Positions 15,670 through 23,066 of a stretch of 64,000 bases of DNA are shown here, piece by piece. The notes beneath the pieces were generated by a model. The model saw only the letters and a program-made list of their open reading frames with translations, was not told the origin of the DNA and ran no database searches. Position numbers and translations under genes: made by a program. Source of the DNA: PMNU01 sp035479375 (lineage in GTDB: Bacteria > Patescibacteriota > Saccharimonadia > Saccharimonadales > UBA4665); NCBI GenBank assembly GCA_035479375.1, contig DATIIT010000014.1, positions 1 to 64,000 on the forward strand. The letters run 5' to 3'. The stretch's first letter is position 1. Each line of letters opens with the position of its first letter.

Positions 15670-16716
15670 TTAAACGTACCTTCCCAGCAGGAACACTACC
15701 AGGCCAATCACGGCGCATACTTGGCCAATCACCCAAAAGCGCATCGTCACCTTGGTTTCTGGCCAGCCGAGCGCCTCAAAATGGTGGTGGATCGGCGCAA
15801 TCTTAAAGACTTTTTTACCATTGCGCAGCTTCTTGGAAGCGATCTGGATGGCGCTGGAGGCGGCCTCTACCACAAATACAAAACCGATGATTGGCAGCAG
15901 CAACACCGTATCTGTTACCATAGCCACCACACCCAAAGCCACACCGAGCGAGAACGACCCCACATCCCCCATAAAAAACCGTGCCGGGAAAATGTTAAAC
16001 CACGTGTAGCTCAACAGCGCGCCCACCACGGTCAGACAGAAGCCGGCCACGGCAAAACGCCCTTCCAGCATGGCGATAATGGCATAGGCGCCAAACGCCG
16101 TCGAGGTCAGCCCGCCGGCCAGCCCATCTTCCCCGTCGCTGATGTTCACCGCGTTGGCAATAGACACCACCACCGCCACAAACAGCGGCACAATCCACCA
16201 ACCGATGTGCAACTGCCCGTGCATCAGCGGGATGTGGATGCTAGTAACGTCCAGTTTAAAGTAAAAGTACAGGCCGCCAATGAGCGCCACCAAGGTGGTC
16301 AACAACAGCTTAATCTTGCTGCGCAGCCCGGCCACGCCGCCGCCCGTACCGCGGATGTTAATAACGTCGTCCAGCAGACCCACGCCAGCCGCACCCACAA
16401 ACGCCGCCAGCGGCAGCCACGTTTGCGCCCGGCTCAGGTTAAAAATGAGCGTTACCGCCGCCACCGACGCCACAAACACCACACCGGCCATGGTGGGGAT
16501 CAGGCGCTTGTGCTTCTCGCCGTGCAACTTCATGAGCATGGTGGCCGGGCGGCCGGTGGTGTCTGTGGTGCGCGGGCGCTTCCACCACTGCCATTTGTAG
16601 GCCAGCGTAGTGTAGATGGGTGTTATCAACATACTCACCAAAAAACCCAAAAACCCAAGTAATAGTGCGCGTATGAGCGTGTCCGTTTGGACTGATATAA
16701 AGAGCGTGGTGTGCAT
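15670..16716 (-). CDS. mraY: Phospho-MurNAc-pentapeptide transferase MraY
   Basis: Transfers phospho-MurNAc-pentapeptide from UDP to undecaprenyl phosphate, forming lipid I. 348 residues with ten predicted membrane segments. Catalytic and binding motifs are present: GLLDDVINI (DD pair), NAVNISDGEDGLAGG (family form NxxDGxDGL, with Ser and Glu as local variants), FMGDVGSFSLG, and the cytoplasmic HHH loop in KIAPIHHHFEALG. Length is normal. It starts about 40 nt after ftsI and belongs to the dcw operon. Its product is the substrate for MurG, encoded two genes downstream. Confidence 0.96.
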   Translation of the reverse strand: MHTTLFISVQTDTLIRALLLGFLGFLVSMLITPIYTTLAYKWQWWKRPRTTDTTGRPATMLMKLHGEKHKRLIPTMAGVVFVASVAAVTLIFNLSRAQTWLPLAAFVGAAGVGLLDDVINIRGTGGGVAGLRSKIKLLLTTLVALIGGLYFYFKLDVTSIHIPLMHGQLHIGWWIVPLFVAVVVSIANAVNISDGEDGLAGGLTSTAFGAYAIIAMLEGRFAVAGFCLTVVGALLSYTWFNIFPARFFMGDVGSFSLGVALGVVAMVTDTVLLLPIIGFVFVVEAASSAIQIASKKLRNGKKVFKIAPIHHHFEALGWPETKVTMRFWVIGQVCAVIGLVVFLLGRYV

Positions 16717-16754
16717 GAGATTGTCCTTTTAGTTGCCTGTATTATAGCACTTGT

Positions 16755-18512
16755 TTACTGTTTGGGCGTCACCCCGAAGTTGTCTATGAGCATGTGGCCA
16801 AGGGAGGCAAAGATCGGCTGCGCTGCGGCCGTGCCGGCGTAGCCACCATTGTGCGGCTGGATGGCGGCCACCATGATGACATACTGCGGACGGTTGCCGC
16901 CCACAAAGCCCACGTAGGTGCCGTTGAACTCGTTGTCGTAGTACCCGCCGCCGGGTTTGGCAATCTGCGCCGTGCCGGTCTTGCCGCCCACCGCGTACTT
17001 ATTCTGGTCAAACGGCGGCGTAATAAAGTGGTGCTGCACCACATATTCCAGCAGCGAGACCATCTGTTGGCTGACCTGCGGCGAGACGGTGTTTTTCTCC
17101 AGGATCTTGGGCGCGTTGGGCGTGGCCGTGCCGTCTGGCGCAATGGTTTGGTCCACCAGCGTCGGTTGGTAATACGTGCCGCCGTTCACCATGGCGCTAA
17201 AGGCTGCGGCCATTTGCAGCGGCGTGGCCGTCATGCCCTGCCCAAACGAGGTGTTGGCGTAGGTGAGGTCGCGGGCGTAGCCGTTGTCTGGGTCAGGGAT
17301 CGTGCCCGGTGCCTCGTAGCCCTGCTCAATGCCGGTTTCCTGGCCAAAGCGGTAGTGCTTGGTCATGTAGTCGTGCCAGATGTCACGCCCTTTTTGGGTG
17401 ATTTGGGTGCCGCCCTTCTGGCTCATTTGCATGAGCTCCCAGGTGGCGCCGGTGTTAAGGGACAGGTTGAGGAGGTCGGCAATGCTCTTCACCCCCGCCC
17501 CGCCGTCTTCCTCGATGTTGGTGATGTTAAACCCGTCTACCGTCCAGTGCGCCGGGTCGTTGTAGGTCTGCGTGGCGGTGATGGCGCCTTGGTCTAGCGC
17601 CGCGGCCGTGGTAAGCGACTTCATCACCGAGCCCACCTCCAGCGGTGCGCTGACGCTGGCGTTATTGAACACGCTGGCGTCGGTGACGTCGCCGTAGTTT
17701 GTAGGGTCGTACGTTGGCCAGTTGGCCATAGCCTTAATTTGTCCGGTGTTGGGATCCATAATAATGGCGCTGCCCGAGCCGGACTTGGCGTTCTTGAGCC
17801 CCTGCTGCAGCAAATTCTCGGCCTGCTTCTGCATCGCCATGTCGATGGTCAGCACCACGCCGTCCCCGGCCACTGCCGGCTTTTCCACGTTGCTGGTGTT
17901 GGCGGCCAGCGGCACGCCGTTAATGTCCGTCACCGCCTTGAGCTGCCCTGCCTTGCCGGCCAACTCGCCGTTAAGCGCCTGCTCCAGCCCGTACACGCCC
18001 TTGCCGTCGTTATTTACAAAGCCCAGCAATTGCGAGGCCAGCTGCCCGTTAGGGTACGTCCGGTAGGTGTTCTCTTGCGAGGCAATACCCGGGAACTTGT
18101 GCTGTAAAATGGCCGTGTTCACCTCGCCGGAAACCTTATTGGCCAACACCACATAGCGCGTATGCGGCGTGGTAATTTTCTTTTCCATGGCCTCGGCCGT
18201 GCCGCCCAATGCCGCGGCCAACACCGGCGCAACTTCCCCGCTCTTTTTCACCAGGCTGGGGTCGGCAAACACCGTGTACAGCTTTTGGTTGAGCACAATG
18301 GGCACCACTGCGTCGCCGCTGTGCGCCTCAATGAGGCCACGCGTGGCTGGGATCTCGTACTCTTTGAGTTGGTCGGCCTGCGCCGCTTTGCGGTAGTAAT
18401 CGTGCCTGATCACCTGCAAGTAAAAGCCGCGCACCAAAAAAACGCCGATGACCACCGCCACCAGCGTATAAATAATCCGTACGCGCTTCACCGCTTGGCT
18501 CGACCCCTGCAT
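16755..18512 (-). CDS. ftsI: Septal transpeptidase FtsI (class B PBP)
   Basis: Cross-links septal peptidoglycan. The 585 residues start with a short cytoplasmic segment and one signal-anchor helix (IIYTLVAVVIGVFLVRGFYL), then a PBP dimerisation domain (ATRGLI onwards) and the transpeptidase domain with all three active-site motifs: SVMK (about residue 296, catalytic Ser), SLN (about residue 354) and KTG in VGGKTGTAQIA (about residue 509). No PASTA repeats are found at the C-terminus. It is preceded by ftsL with an 8-nt gap. FtsI versus another class B PBP is decided by the dcw location. Confidence 0.94.
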   Translation of the reverse strand: MQGSSQAVKRVRIIYTLVAVVIGVFLVRGFYLQVIRHDYYRKAAQADQLKEYEIPATRGLIEAHSGDAVVPIVLNQKLYTVFADPSLVKKSGEVAPVLAAALGGTAEAMEKKITTPHTRYVVLANKVSGEVNTAILQHKFPGIASQENTYRTYPNGQLASQLLGFVNNDGKGVYGLEQALNGELAGKAGQLKAVTDINGVPLAANTSNVEKPAVAGDGVVLTIDMAMQKQAENLLQQGLKNAKSGSGSAIIMDPNTGQIKAMANWPTYDPTNYGDVTDASVFNNASVSAPLEVGSVMKSLTTAAALDQGAITATQTYNDPAHWTVDGFNITNIEEDGGAGVKSIADLLNLSLNTGATWELMQMSQKGGTQITQKGRDIWHDYMTKHYRFGQETGIEQGYEAPGTIPDPDNGYARDLTYANTSFGQGMTATPLQMAAAFSAMVNGGTYYQPTLVDQTIAPDGTATPNAPKILEKNTVSPQVSQQMVSLLEYVVQHHFITPPFDQNKYAVGGKTGTAQIAKPGGGYYDNEFNGTYVGFVGGNRPQYVIMVAAIQPHNGGYAGTAAAQPIFASLGHMLIDNFGVTPKQ

Positions 18513-18520
18513 ACGCGGTA

Positions 18521-18931
18521 CTACTGAACCGTAGCCGCCGGTGCAACAGAGACCAGCGCCTTGGCTTGGTCGCTATTCTGAATCCGATCGACGCCTTGCG
18601 CGCGAGCCGCCGCCACCTCGAGGTCTTCGTGCTGCGAATTCAGTGTCGCCTGCTGCTTCTGCAAGGTGTCAATCTTGTAGCCGAAGGCATTTGTCTTGGT
18701 TACCTGCGCCAGATAAAACAGGCCGAGCAAGCAAGCCAAAACGATCAAAATAATAGTGTTGCTCACCGGCCCAAGCGTGCGCTCGGCCGCGCGGAACGTG
18801 ACGCCGTTTTGGTTGCGCCCCGCAAAGGCACTTTTGCGCCCTAAAGCAATAGAACTTGAATATGTCATATTTGTTTTTGTTTTTCTTGAAGGCCCTTTAG
18901 GGGCTTTCAGTTTTGGTGGCCAGGCGGCCAT
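18521..18931 (-). CDS. ftsL: FtsL-like divisome protein
   Basis: 136 residues: basic cytoplasmic part, one membrane helix (TIILIVLACLLGLFYLAQV) and a heptad-like extracytoplasmic coiled coil (KIDTLQKQQATLNSQHEDL). Topology and position between rsmH and ftsI identify it as FtsL; sequence similarity in this family is always low. The start is uncertain: ATG 18931 sits inside a GGCGGC/GCCGCC hairpin, while ATG 18868 follows an A/C-rich CAAAAACAAAT leader like others in this operon and would give a 115-residue protein. Neither has a Shine-Dalgarno sequence. Confidence 0.75.
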   Translation of the reverse strand: MAAWPPKLKAPKGPSRKTKTNMTYSSSIALGRKSAFAGRNQNGVTFRAAERTLGPVSNTIILIVLACLLGLFYLAQVTKTNAFGYKIDTLQKQQATLNSQHEDLEVAAARAQGVDRIQNSDQAKALVSVAPAATVQ

Positions 18932-18955
18932 TTTAGCCGCCCGGCCGTTCGCTTA

Positions 18956-19045
18956 TTAAGACAGCATGTCCCGCGAATCGCCGCGGTGCACCGTTACCTT
19001 AAATGGGCTGGGGTCGTTTGCGTCAACTATATCAATTGCTGGCAT
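18956..19045 (-). CDS. Candidate 29-residue protein between rsmH and ftsL
   Basis: ATG at 19045 is preceded by AAAGGGG, a good Shine-Dalgarno sequence 5 nt upstream, and the frame ends in TAA at 18956. The peptide is acidic then basic (MPAIDIVDANDPSPF, KVTVHRGDSRDML). It fills the gap between rsmH and ftsL exactly, suggesting a real small dcw-operon gene. Confidence 0.4.
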   Translation of the reverse strand: MPAIDIVDANDPSPFKVTVHRGDSRDMLS

Positions 19046-19064
19046 CGTATCCCCTTTCTTGGTT

Positions 19065-19961
19065 TTATTTTTGTTTCGCTGCGGCGCGGAGTTTGGCACT
19101 CCGTGCACGCGGATTAAAAACGATTTCAGACTCTTCGCCAGACACCGGATGCTTGGTAAGTAGCTGCAAGGTAGCATCGTAGCGGTCCCCGCCGTATTCC
19201 AGAAAAGCTTGCTTCACAATCCGGTCTTCCAGGCTGTGGAAGCTAATAATGGCGATCCGCCCACCGGGCGCCAGAAGTTGCTCTATCCAGATCGGCAAGC
19301 CGTGGCGCAGCAGCTCCAGCTCATTGTTCACCGCGACGCGCAACGCTTGGAACGTGCGCGTCGCTGGGTGAACTTTGCTGTGCCCTGGCCAGGCCTTGGC
19401 GACGAGAGTGGCGAGTTCACTCGTGGTTTTTATGGGGCGCTCCCGCACTATGAGTTTGGATATTGCCCGGGCTTTTGGCTCCTCGCCATACGTTTTCAGG
19501 ATTTCCGCCAGTTCTGCCTCGGAATAGCTATTGATCACCATTTCCGCGGTTAGTTCTTGCGTCGTATCCATGCGCATGTCGAGCGGTCCATCTTTTTGGA
19601 TGTAAAAACCACGACTCGCCTGGTTAAGGTGCGGTGATGAAACGCCCAAGTCGGCTAAAATCAGTTCAAACTGTTCCCCTTCGGCGGCTAGCTTTTGGCT
19701 GGCCGAGAGAAAATCTTTGTGGATTATCTCCACGCCTGTCCCCTTGAACCGCTGTCCTAAACTTTTTACGGCTTCGGGGTCACGGTCTACGAGTACGGCG
19801 CCTTTGGGGTTTTTTGTCATCCCGAGCACTGCGCTGGCATGCCCGCCATATCCTCCCGTAAGGTCAAGGTAGCGATCCCCTTCCCTTGGGTGTAGATACT
19901 GTACGGTTTGCTTAAGCAATACCGGGATGTGTTCTGGTGATTTTGTGTCTTCCTGGTGCAT
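19065..19961 (-). CDS. rsmH: 16S rRNA m4C1402 methyltransferase RsmH (MraW)
   Basis: Methylates N4 of C1402 in the 16S rRNA decoding centre with SAM. With the start at 19961 (MHQEDTKSPEHIPVLLKQTV) it is 298 residues; an upstream in-frame ATG at 20015 would add 18 atypical residues. Motifs: YLDLTGGYGGHASAVL (SAM site), VDRDPEAV, ILADLGVSSPHLNQASRGF, DGPLDMRMD, and HSLEDRIVKQAF. A TATAGT -10 lies about 10 nt before the chosen ATG. The gene is less G+C-rich than its neighbours. It is separated from mraZ by 360 bp including a terminator. Confidence 0.95.
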   Translation of the reverse strand: MHQEDTKSPEHIPVLLKQTVQYLHPREGDRYLDLTGGYGGHASAVLGMTKNPKGAVLVDRDPEAVKSLGQRFKGTGVEIIHKDFLSASQKLAAEGEQFELILADLGVSSPHLNQASRGFYIQKDGPLDMRMDTTQELTAEMVINSYSEAELAEILKTYGEEPKARAISKLIVRERPIKTTSELATLVAKAWPGHSKVHPATRTFQALRVAVNNELELLRHGLPIWIEQLLAPGGRIAIISFHSLEDRIVKQAFLEYGGDRYDATLQLLTKHPVSGEESEIVFNPRARSAKLRAAAKQK

Positions 19962-20321
19962 CCTTGCATCAACTATACACTGTTTGTTTTGGTGTTTTTG
20001 TTTTTGCAAGATCACCTAATCAGCAGCCAACTTTTTGTTTTGTACGTTTTTGTTTTTGTGGTGGACACGCGATGAAGGGTTTTACAGGGCTTTATGCCCT
20101 TCCCTGGTCGTTTGTCCAAAGTTTGAGAGACTTATGTGTGAGGTGGAGTTTTGGGAGGTGTTCGTTAGAACATCAAAGGTGCAAAGGTTTTTAAAAAGTG
20201 GTGCCTTATGGCCACTTGCTGACTGCCGAATAGCTGATCTCGCACTGAAATTGTGTGAGTTCTTATGTACTGATTTCTGTCGCCAAATTGTTAATGTGCC
20301 CGTACCTTTGCGGTGTCGGCG
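19962..20321. other. mraZ-rsmH spacer: terminator and CAAAA-rich leader
   Basis: No gene is seen. On the minus strand it contains an intrinsic terminator after mraZ (20189-20217), a less structured middle with the palindromic AAGGGCATAAAGCCCT hairpin near 20085-20100, and, approaching rsmH, repeated A/C-rich tracts of the form CAAAAACAAAAAC (about 19981-20007 and 20032-20060). The tracts form a low-structure leader rare in this G+C-rich sequence. Confidence 0.5.
20189..20217 (-). terminator. Intrinsic terminator downstream of mraZ
   Basis: On the minus strand AAGTGGCC-ATAA-GGCACCACTT folds with a small bulge and is followed by TTTTTAAAAA. It would separate mraZ from the rest of the dcw operon, at least partly. 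Confidence 0.6.
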
Positions 20322-20681
20322 CTAGCCGCCCATGAGCCGCCAATATTTCCCGACACGCACAGCCACGACATCTTTGTCGATCCCAGCGTAGTCCAGCAAG
20401 TGTTGCTCCAGGGTGATGCGGCCTTGTTTGCCGTCGATCTCCCCTTCGTTTTTCCCCATCCGGAACTGGACGTTGAGGTCGGCCGTTTTCTCGTCCAGGA
20501 TATTTCCCTTCAGGAGCGGCTCAACATCGTCATCCCACACCGATTTGGGGTACACGTGCAGGTACTTCTGGAACCCACGCGTGATGACTACTCCGCTGGC
20601 AAACTCTGCGCGCAATTCGGTCGGGATGGTTAACCGCCGCTTGTCGTCGAGCTTACGTTGAAAATAGTCTACCGTGGCCAT
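20322..20681 (-). CDS. mraZ: Transcriptional regulator MraZ
   Basis: DNA-binding repressor of the dcw cluster; it forms rings of SpoVT/AbrB-type subunits. The 119 residues contain two copies of the family repeat: the first with KLDDKRRLTIPTELR, the second with KQGRITLEQHLLDYAGI. Length is somewhat shorter than E. coli MraZ (152). It is the first gene of the dcw region, in the usual order mraZ-rsmH-ftsL. Four GTGGG boxes upstream match the known MraZ recognition pattern and overlap the probable promoter, which implies autorepression. Confidence 0.93.
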   Translation of the reverse strand: MATVDYFQRKLDDKRRLTIPTELRAEFASGVVITRGFQKYLHVYPKSVWDDDVEPLLKGNILDEKTADLNVQFRMGKNEGEIDGKQGRITLEQHLLDYAGIDKDVVAVRVGKYWRLMGG

Positions 20682-20746
20682 TGGTACTTTCGTTAATTTG
20701 CTAGTGGTTTTTTGTTTTTTGTGTCGGGGTAGTCTTTTTTGGATTA

Positions 20747-20792
20747 CCCACGATTACCCACTGAGCTGATCATACTACCCACTGCTACCCAC
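20747..20792 (-). promoter_or_regulatory. MraZ operator: four GTGGG boxes
   Basis: CCCAC on the plus strand at 20747-20751, 20757-20761, 20778-20782 and 20788-20792, i.e. GTGGG on the minus strand. Spacing is 10, 21 and 10 bp, so all lie on one helical face. MraZ of other bacteria binds TGGGN boxes with 5-nt gaps, as in each pair here. Confidence 0.8.
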
Positions 20793-20798
20793 TTACAA
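20769..20798 (-). promoter_or_regulatory. Probable mraZ promoter
   Basis: Minus strand TTGTAA (20793-20798), 18-nt spacer, TATGAT (20769-20774). Two GTGGG boxes fall in the spacer and two just downstream of the -10. Confidence 0.5.
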
Positions 20799-20809
20799 GT
20801 AGATTTTAT

Positions 20810-20836
20810 AAAAAGAGTGGTGTTTGCTACACCACT
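20810..20836 (-). terminator. Intrinsic terminator of the small membrane gene
   Basis: AGTGGTGT (20816-20823) pairs perfectly with ACACCACT (20829-20836); on the minus strand the stem is followed by CTTTTT. It insulates mraZ from the gene ending at 20929. Confidence 0.8.
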
Positions 20837-20873
20837 TATCCACAGATTTCCAGGTACGGGTTAGTTTTCCACA
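20836..20873 (+). promoter_or_regulatory. Two DnaA-box-like sites
   Basis: TTATCCACA (20836-20844, exact consensus) and TTTTCCACA (20865-20873, one mismatch), 29 bp apart on the same strand, upstream of the MraZ operator. Confidence 0.4.
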
Positions 20874-20928
20874 ATATGTGGTGGTCTGGCCGTTTGGCAG
20901 GCGCTACAAGTAGTTTGAACATTGCCGG

Positions 20929-21195
20929 CTACCTGCCCGAAACCGTGGGCAGACGGCCCGCAATATCAAAAGTTACTGGCACGCGGGTGGTCTCCTCGCG
21001 CATATACTGGCCCACCAGGCCAAAGCCATCAGCGTATGCTTGCCGCACGATGCCCATCAACCGCATGTCCGATTTGAGCACGGCCGCTGCCATCAACGCC
21101 ATTACCGCCAACAAGCAGTACCGCTTGCGAAAGAAGTACTCCAGGTGGAGATGGAGCGGCCGTTCGTGTTTGTTTTGTTTTTTGTTTGTTTTCAT
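20929..21195 (-). CDS. Small single-pass membrane protein (88 aa)
   Basis: Begins with a Lys/His/Arg-rich segment (MKTNKKQNKHERP), followed by one membrane helix (CLLAVMALMAAAV, about residues 27-40) and an outside-facing C-terminal domain of about 45 residues. The topology resembles an FtsB/FtsL-like or other small divisome-associated protein, and it lies between yvcK and mraZ, but no family signature is visible. It has its own consensus promoter and terminator, so it is a single-gene unit. Confidence 0.65.
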   Translation of the reverse strand: MKTNKKQNKHERPLHLHLEYFFRKRYCLLAVMALMAAAVLKSDMRLMGIVRQAYADGFGLVGQYMREETTRVPVTFDIAGRLPTVSGR

Positions 21196-21208
21196 GGCGT
21201 ACTAGCCT

Positions 21209-21237
21209 ATAGTAACAAAACATAAGAATTTTGTCAA
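21209..21237 (-). promoter_or_regulatory. Promoter of the small membrane gene
   Basis: Minus strand TTGACA (21232-21237), 17-nt spacer, TACTAT (21209-21214); the ATG at 21195 follows 13 nt later. Confidence 0.75.
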
Positions 21238-21244
21238 TTATGTG

Positions 21245-22258
21245 TCACTGCTGTGGGTTTGGCAGGTCGAGGATTGCTTCAGCCACAGCCGTGGCGTTGT
21301 GCCTGATGAATGACCGGTGGCCGGCCTCGGCCAGCTTATCCCCTTTTTGGACGTCCGGCAGGCTGTCGGCGACCAGTGAGCGGCCAACAGAGCGGTAGTG
21401 GGCACGGGACAGCTCGGCTTGGTCAACAGTAACCATCAGCTCGCCGGCTTTGTTGTATTTTTCTATGAGCGCGGCCGGTGGCTCGGCGGTGTTATATAAG
21501 ACGTAGTCGATGATGGGCCCGCCGCCGGCCAGGCGCTCAATTTCTGCGGCGTGGCCAGCCACGGTGAGGCCGGTGGTGTGGCCCGGCTTGACCACCAGGT
21601 TGCACACGTAGACAACTGTCGCTTTACTGGCGGCCAGCGCCTCCGCCACGCCGTCTACGATAAGCAACGGGGCCAGCGACGTGTAAATGTCGCCCGGCGC
21701 AATGATAATGACGTCGGCGTCACGCAAGGCCTCGTCGGCTTGGGCGTCGATTCTACCTTTTGGCTCCAGGTAGAGCTTGGGGCGCGGCGAATCCTCACAA
21801 AATGAGCTATCGTCGATAGCGCGCTGGCCGCGGAGCACGGTGTGGTCGCGGAGCTGCAGGCACAGGTGGACATCATCCAGGGTGATGGGCAGCACGCGGC
21901 CGCGGATGCGCAGCAGCTCGCCGCTCACCCGCACCGCCTCGCCGAAATTGCCGGTGGTTTTTTCCAGCGCGCTTAAAAACAGGTTGCCAAAGGAGTGGCC
22001 CGCCAGTGTGCCGTCCTCGAAACGGTAGTTGAACAGCTCACGCATATGGCCAGGGGCGGAGCTGAGGGCGAGCAGGCATTGGCGGACATCGCCGGGCGGC
22101 AGTACACCGAGCTCGTCACGGAGCGCGCCAGTGGAACCGCCGTCGTCAGCCATGCTCACCAGCGCGGTTATAGAGACCGGGTGCGCCTTAAGGCCGCTGA
22201 GCACTGGGAAACTACCGGTGCCGCCACCCAAGACGACGTATTTTGGCTTCTGTGTCAT
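21245..22258 (-). CDS. yvcK: YvcK/CofD-like gluconeogenesis factor
   Basis: UDP-sugar-binding protein of the CofD-like fold, known in Gram-positive bacteria to be needed for growth on gluconeogenic carbon and for placing wall synthesis. The 337 residues begin VVLGGGTGSFPVLSGL, then SMADDGGSTGALRDELGVLP and PPGDVRQCLLAL, and include APGDIYTSLAPLLIVDGV. The frame is open to 22498, but that stretch is antisense to radC; ATG 22258 lies 9 nt after a TATGCT -10 and begins the conserved domain. The stop is TGA. A link to cell-wall synthesis would suit its dcw neighbourhood. Confidence 0.92.
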   Translation of the reverse strand: MTQKPKYVVLGGGTGSFPVLSGLKAHPVSITALVSMADDGGSTGALRDELGVLPPGDVRQCLLALSSAPGHMRELFNYRFEDGTLAGHSFGNLFLSALEKTTGNFGEAVRVSGELLRIRGRVLPITLDDVHLCLQLRDHTVLRGQRAIDDSSFCEDSPRPKLYLEPKGRIDAQADEALRDADVIIIAPGDIYTSLAPLLIVDGVAEALAASKATVVYVCNLVVKPGHTTGLTVAGHAAEIERLAGGGPIIDYVLYNTAEPPAALIEKYNKAGELMVTVDQAELSRAHYRSVGRSLVADSLPDVQKGDKLAEAGHRSFIRHNATAVAEAILDLPNPQQ

Positions 22259-22267
22259 ATAACCACT

Positions 22268-22309
22268 AGCATAGCGCGTTATGCACATTGAGGGAACTTC
22301 TGGTACACT
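22268..22309. promoter_or_regulatory. Divergent yvcK/radC promoters
   Basis: Minus -10 TATGCT (22268-22273), ATG of yvcK 9 nt away. Plus -10 TACACT (22304-22309), ATG of radC 10 nt away. Both transcripts would have leaders of 0-4 nt. Confidence 0.5.
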
Positions 22310-22319
22310 AGCTCCCGCT

Positions 22320-22988
22320 ATGCCCGCCAGAAAACGCATCCAACAGCTGCCGCACGCCGACCGCCCCCGTGAAAAGTTGCAGCGCAAAGGCGCCGCGGCA
22401 CTGAGCGACTTTGAGCTGCTGGAGGTGCTGCTGGGCAGCGGCGCCGGCAAAACGCCGGTGGGATCGGTTGCCCGCCAGGTGCAGCGGCTGCTGGGCAAAG
22501 GGCCGGAGACACTCAGCTATGAGGCGCTTCTATCGTTGCGGGGCGTGCACACTGCCACGGCCGGCAAAATTTTGGCCGCGCTGGAGCTTGCCCGGCGGCA
22601 CCTGGTGCGCAACATTGAGCCGCTGCGGACGCAGCACGATATGCTGGTGCGCCTCCAAGACCTACGCACCAAGCAACAGGAATATCTGGTGGCATTAAGC
22701 CTGGACGGCGGCCAGCGGCTGATCGCCCAGCGCACCGTGACGGTTGGCACACTGGACATGGTGCTCGCCCATCCGCGGGAAGTGTTTGCCGATGCTATTG
22801 CCGACCGCGCCGCCTGTGTGGTGGTGGCGCACAATCACCCCTCCGGCAGCGCCCAGCCGAGCGCCAAAGACACGGCCTTTACCCAACAATTAAAAGCGGC
22901 CGGCCAGCTGTTGGGCGTCGAATTGTATGACCACCTTATTTTGGCAAAGACCGAGCACTTTAGCTTCCGGCAGCACCACTTGTTGTAA
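22320..22988 (+). CDS. radC: RadC family JAB/MPN-domain protein
   Basis: 222 residues: an N-terminal helix-hairpin-helix-like region (LSDFELLEVLLGSGAG and LSLRGVHTATAGKILA) and a C-terminal JAB metalloprotease-like domain with the HNHPSGSAQPSAKD signature (about residue 170) and an upstream Glu-bearing strand. The role of RadC proteins is still unclear; the name comes from an old DNA-repair phenotype, and members are often linked to mobile DNA or competence. ATG 22320 is preferred over the in-frame ATG at 22281, which precedes the -10. Divergent from yvcK. Confidence 0.92.
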   Translation: MPARKRIQQLPHADRPREKLQRKGAAALSDFELLEVLLGSGAGKTPVGSVARQVQRLLGKGPETLSYEALLSLRGVHTATAGKILAALELARRHLVRNIEPLRTQHDMLVRLQDLRTKQQEYLVALSLDGGQRLIAQRTVTVGTLDMVLAHPREVFADAIADRAACVVVAHNHPSGSAQPSAKDTAFTQQLKAAGQLLGVELYDHLILAKTEHFSFRQHHLL

Positions 22989-23066
22989 TTTTGTTTTTTA
23001 ACGACAATTTAATTTACTTCGAGGGAACCTATGCTACTATGCGCGCATCCTAAAAAGGAGCGCCCT

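Noticed and set aside
20741..20795. CRISPR-like array of TACCCAC repeats
   Set aside because: The repeats are 5-7 bp with 10-bp spacing, fit MraZ boxes and have no cas genes nearby.
22259..22498. N-terminal extension of yvcK to 22498
   Set aside because: It would run antisense to radC and its promoter and precede the VVLGGGTGS start of the conserved domain with unrelated residues.
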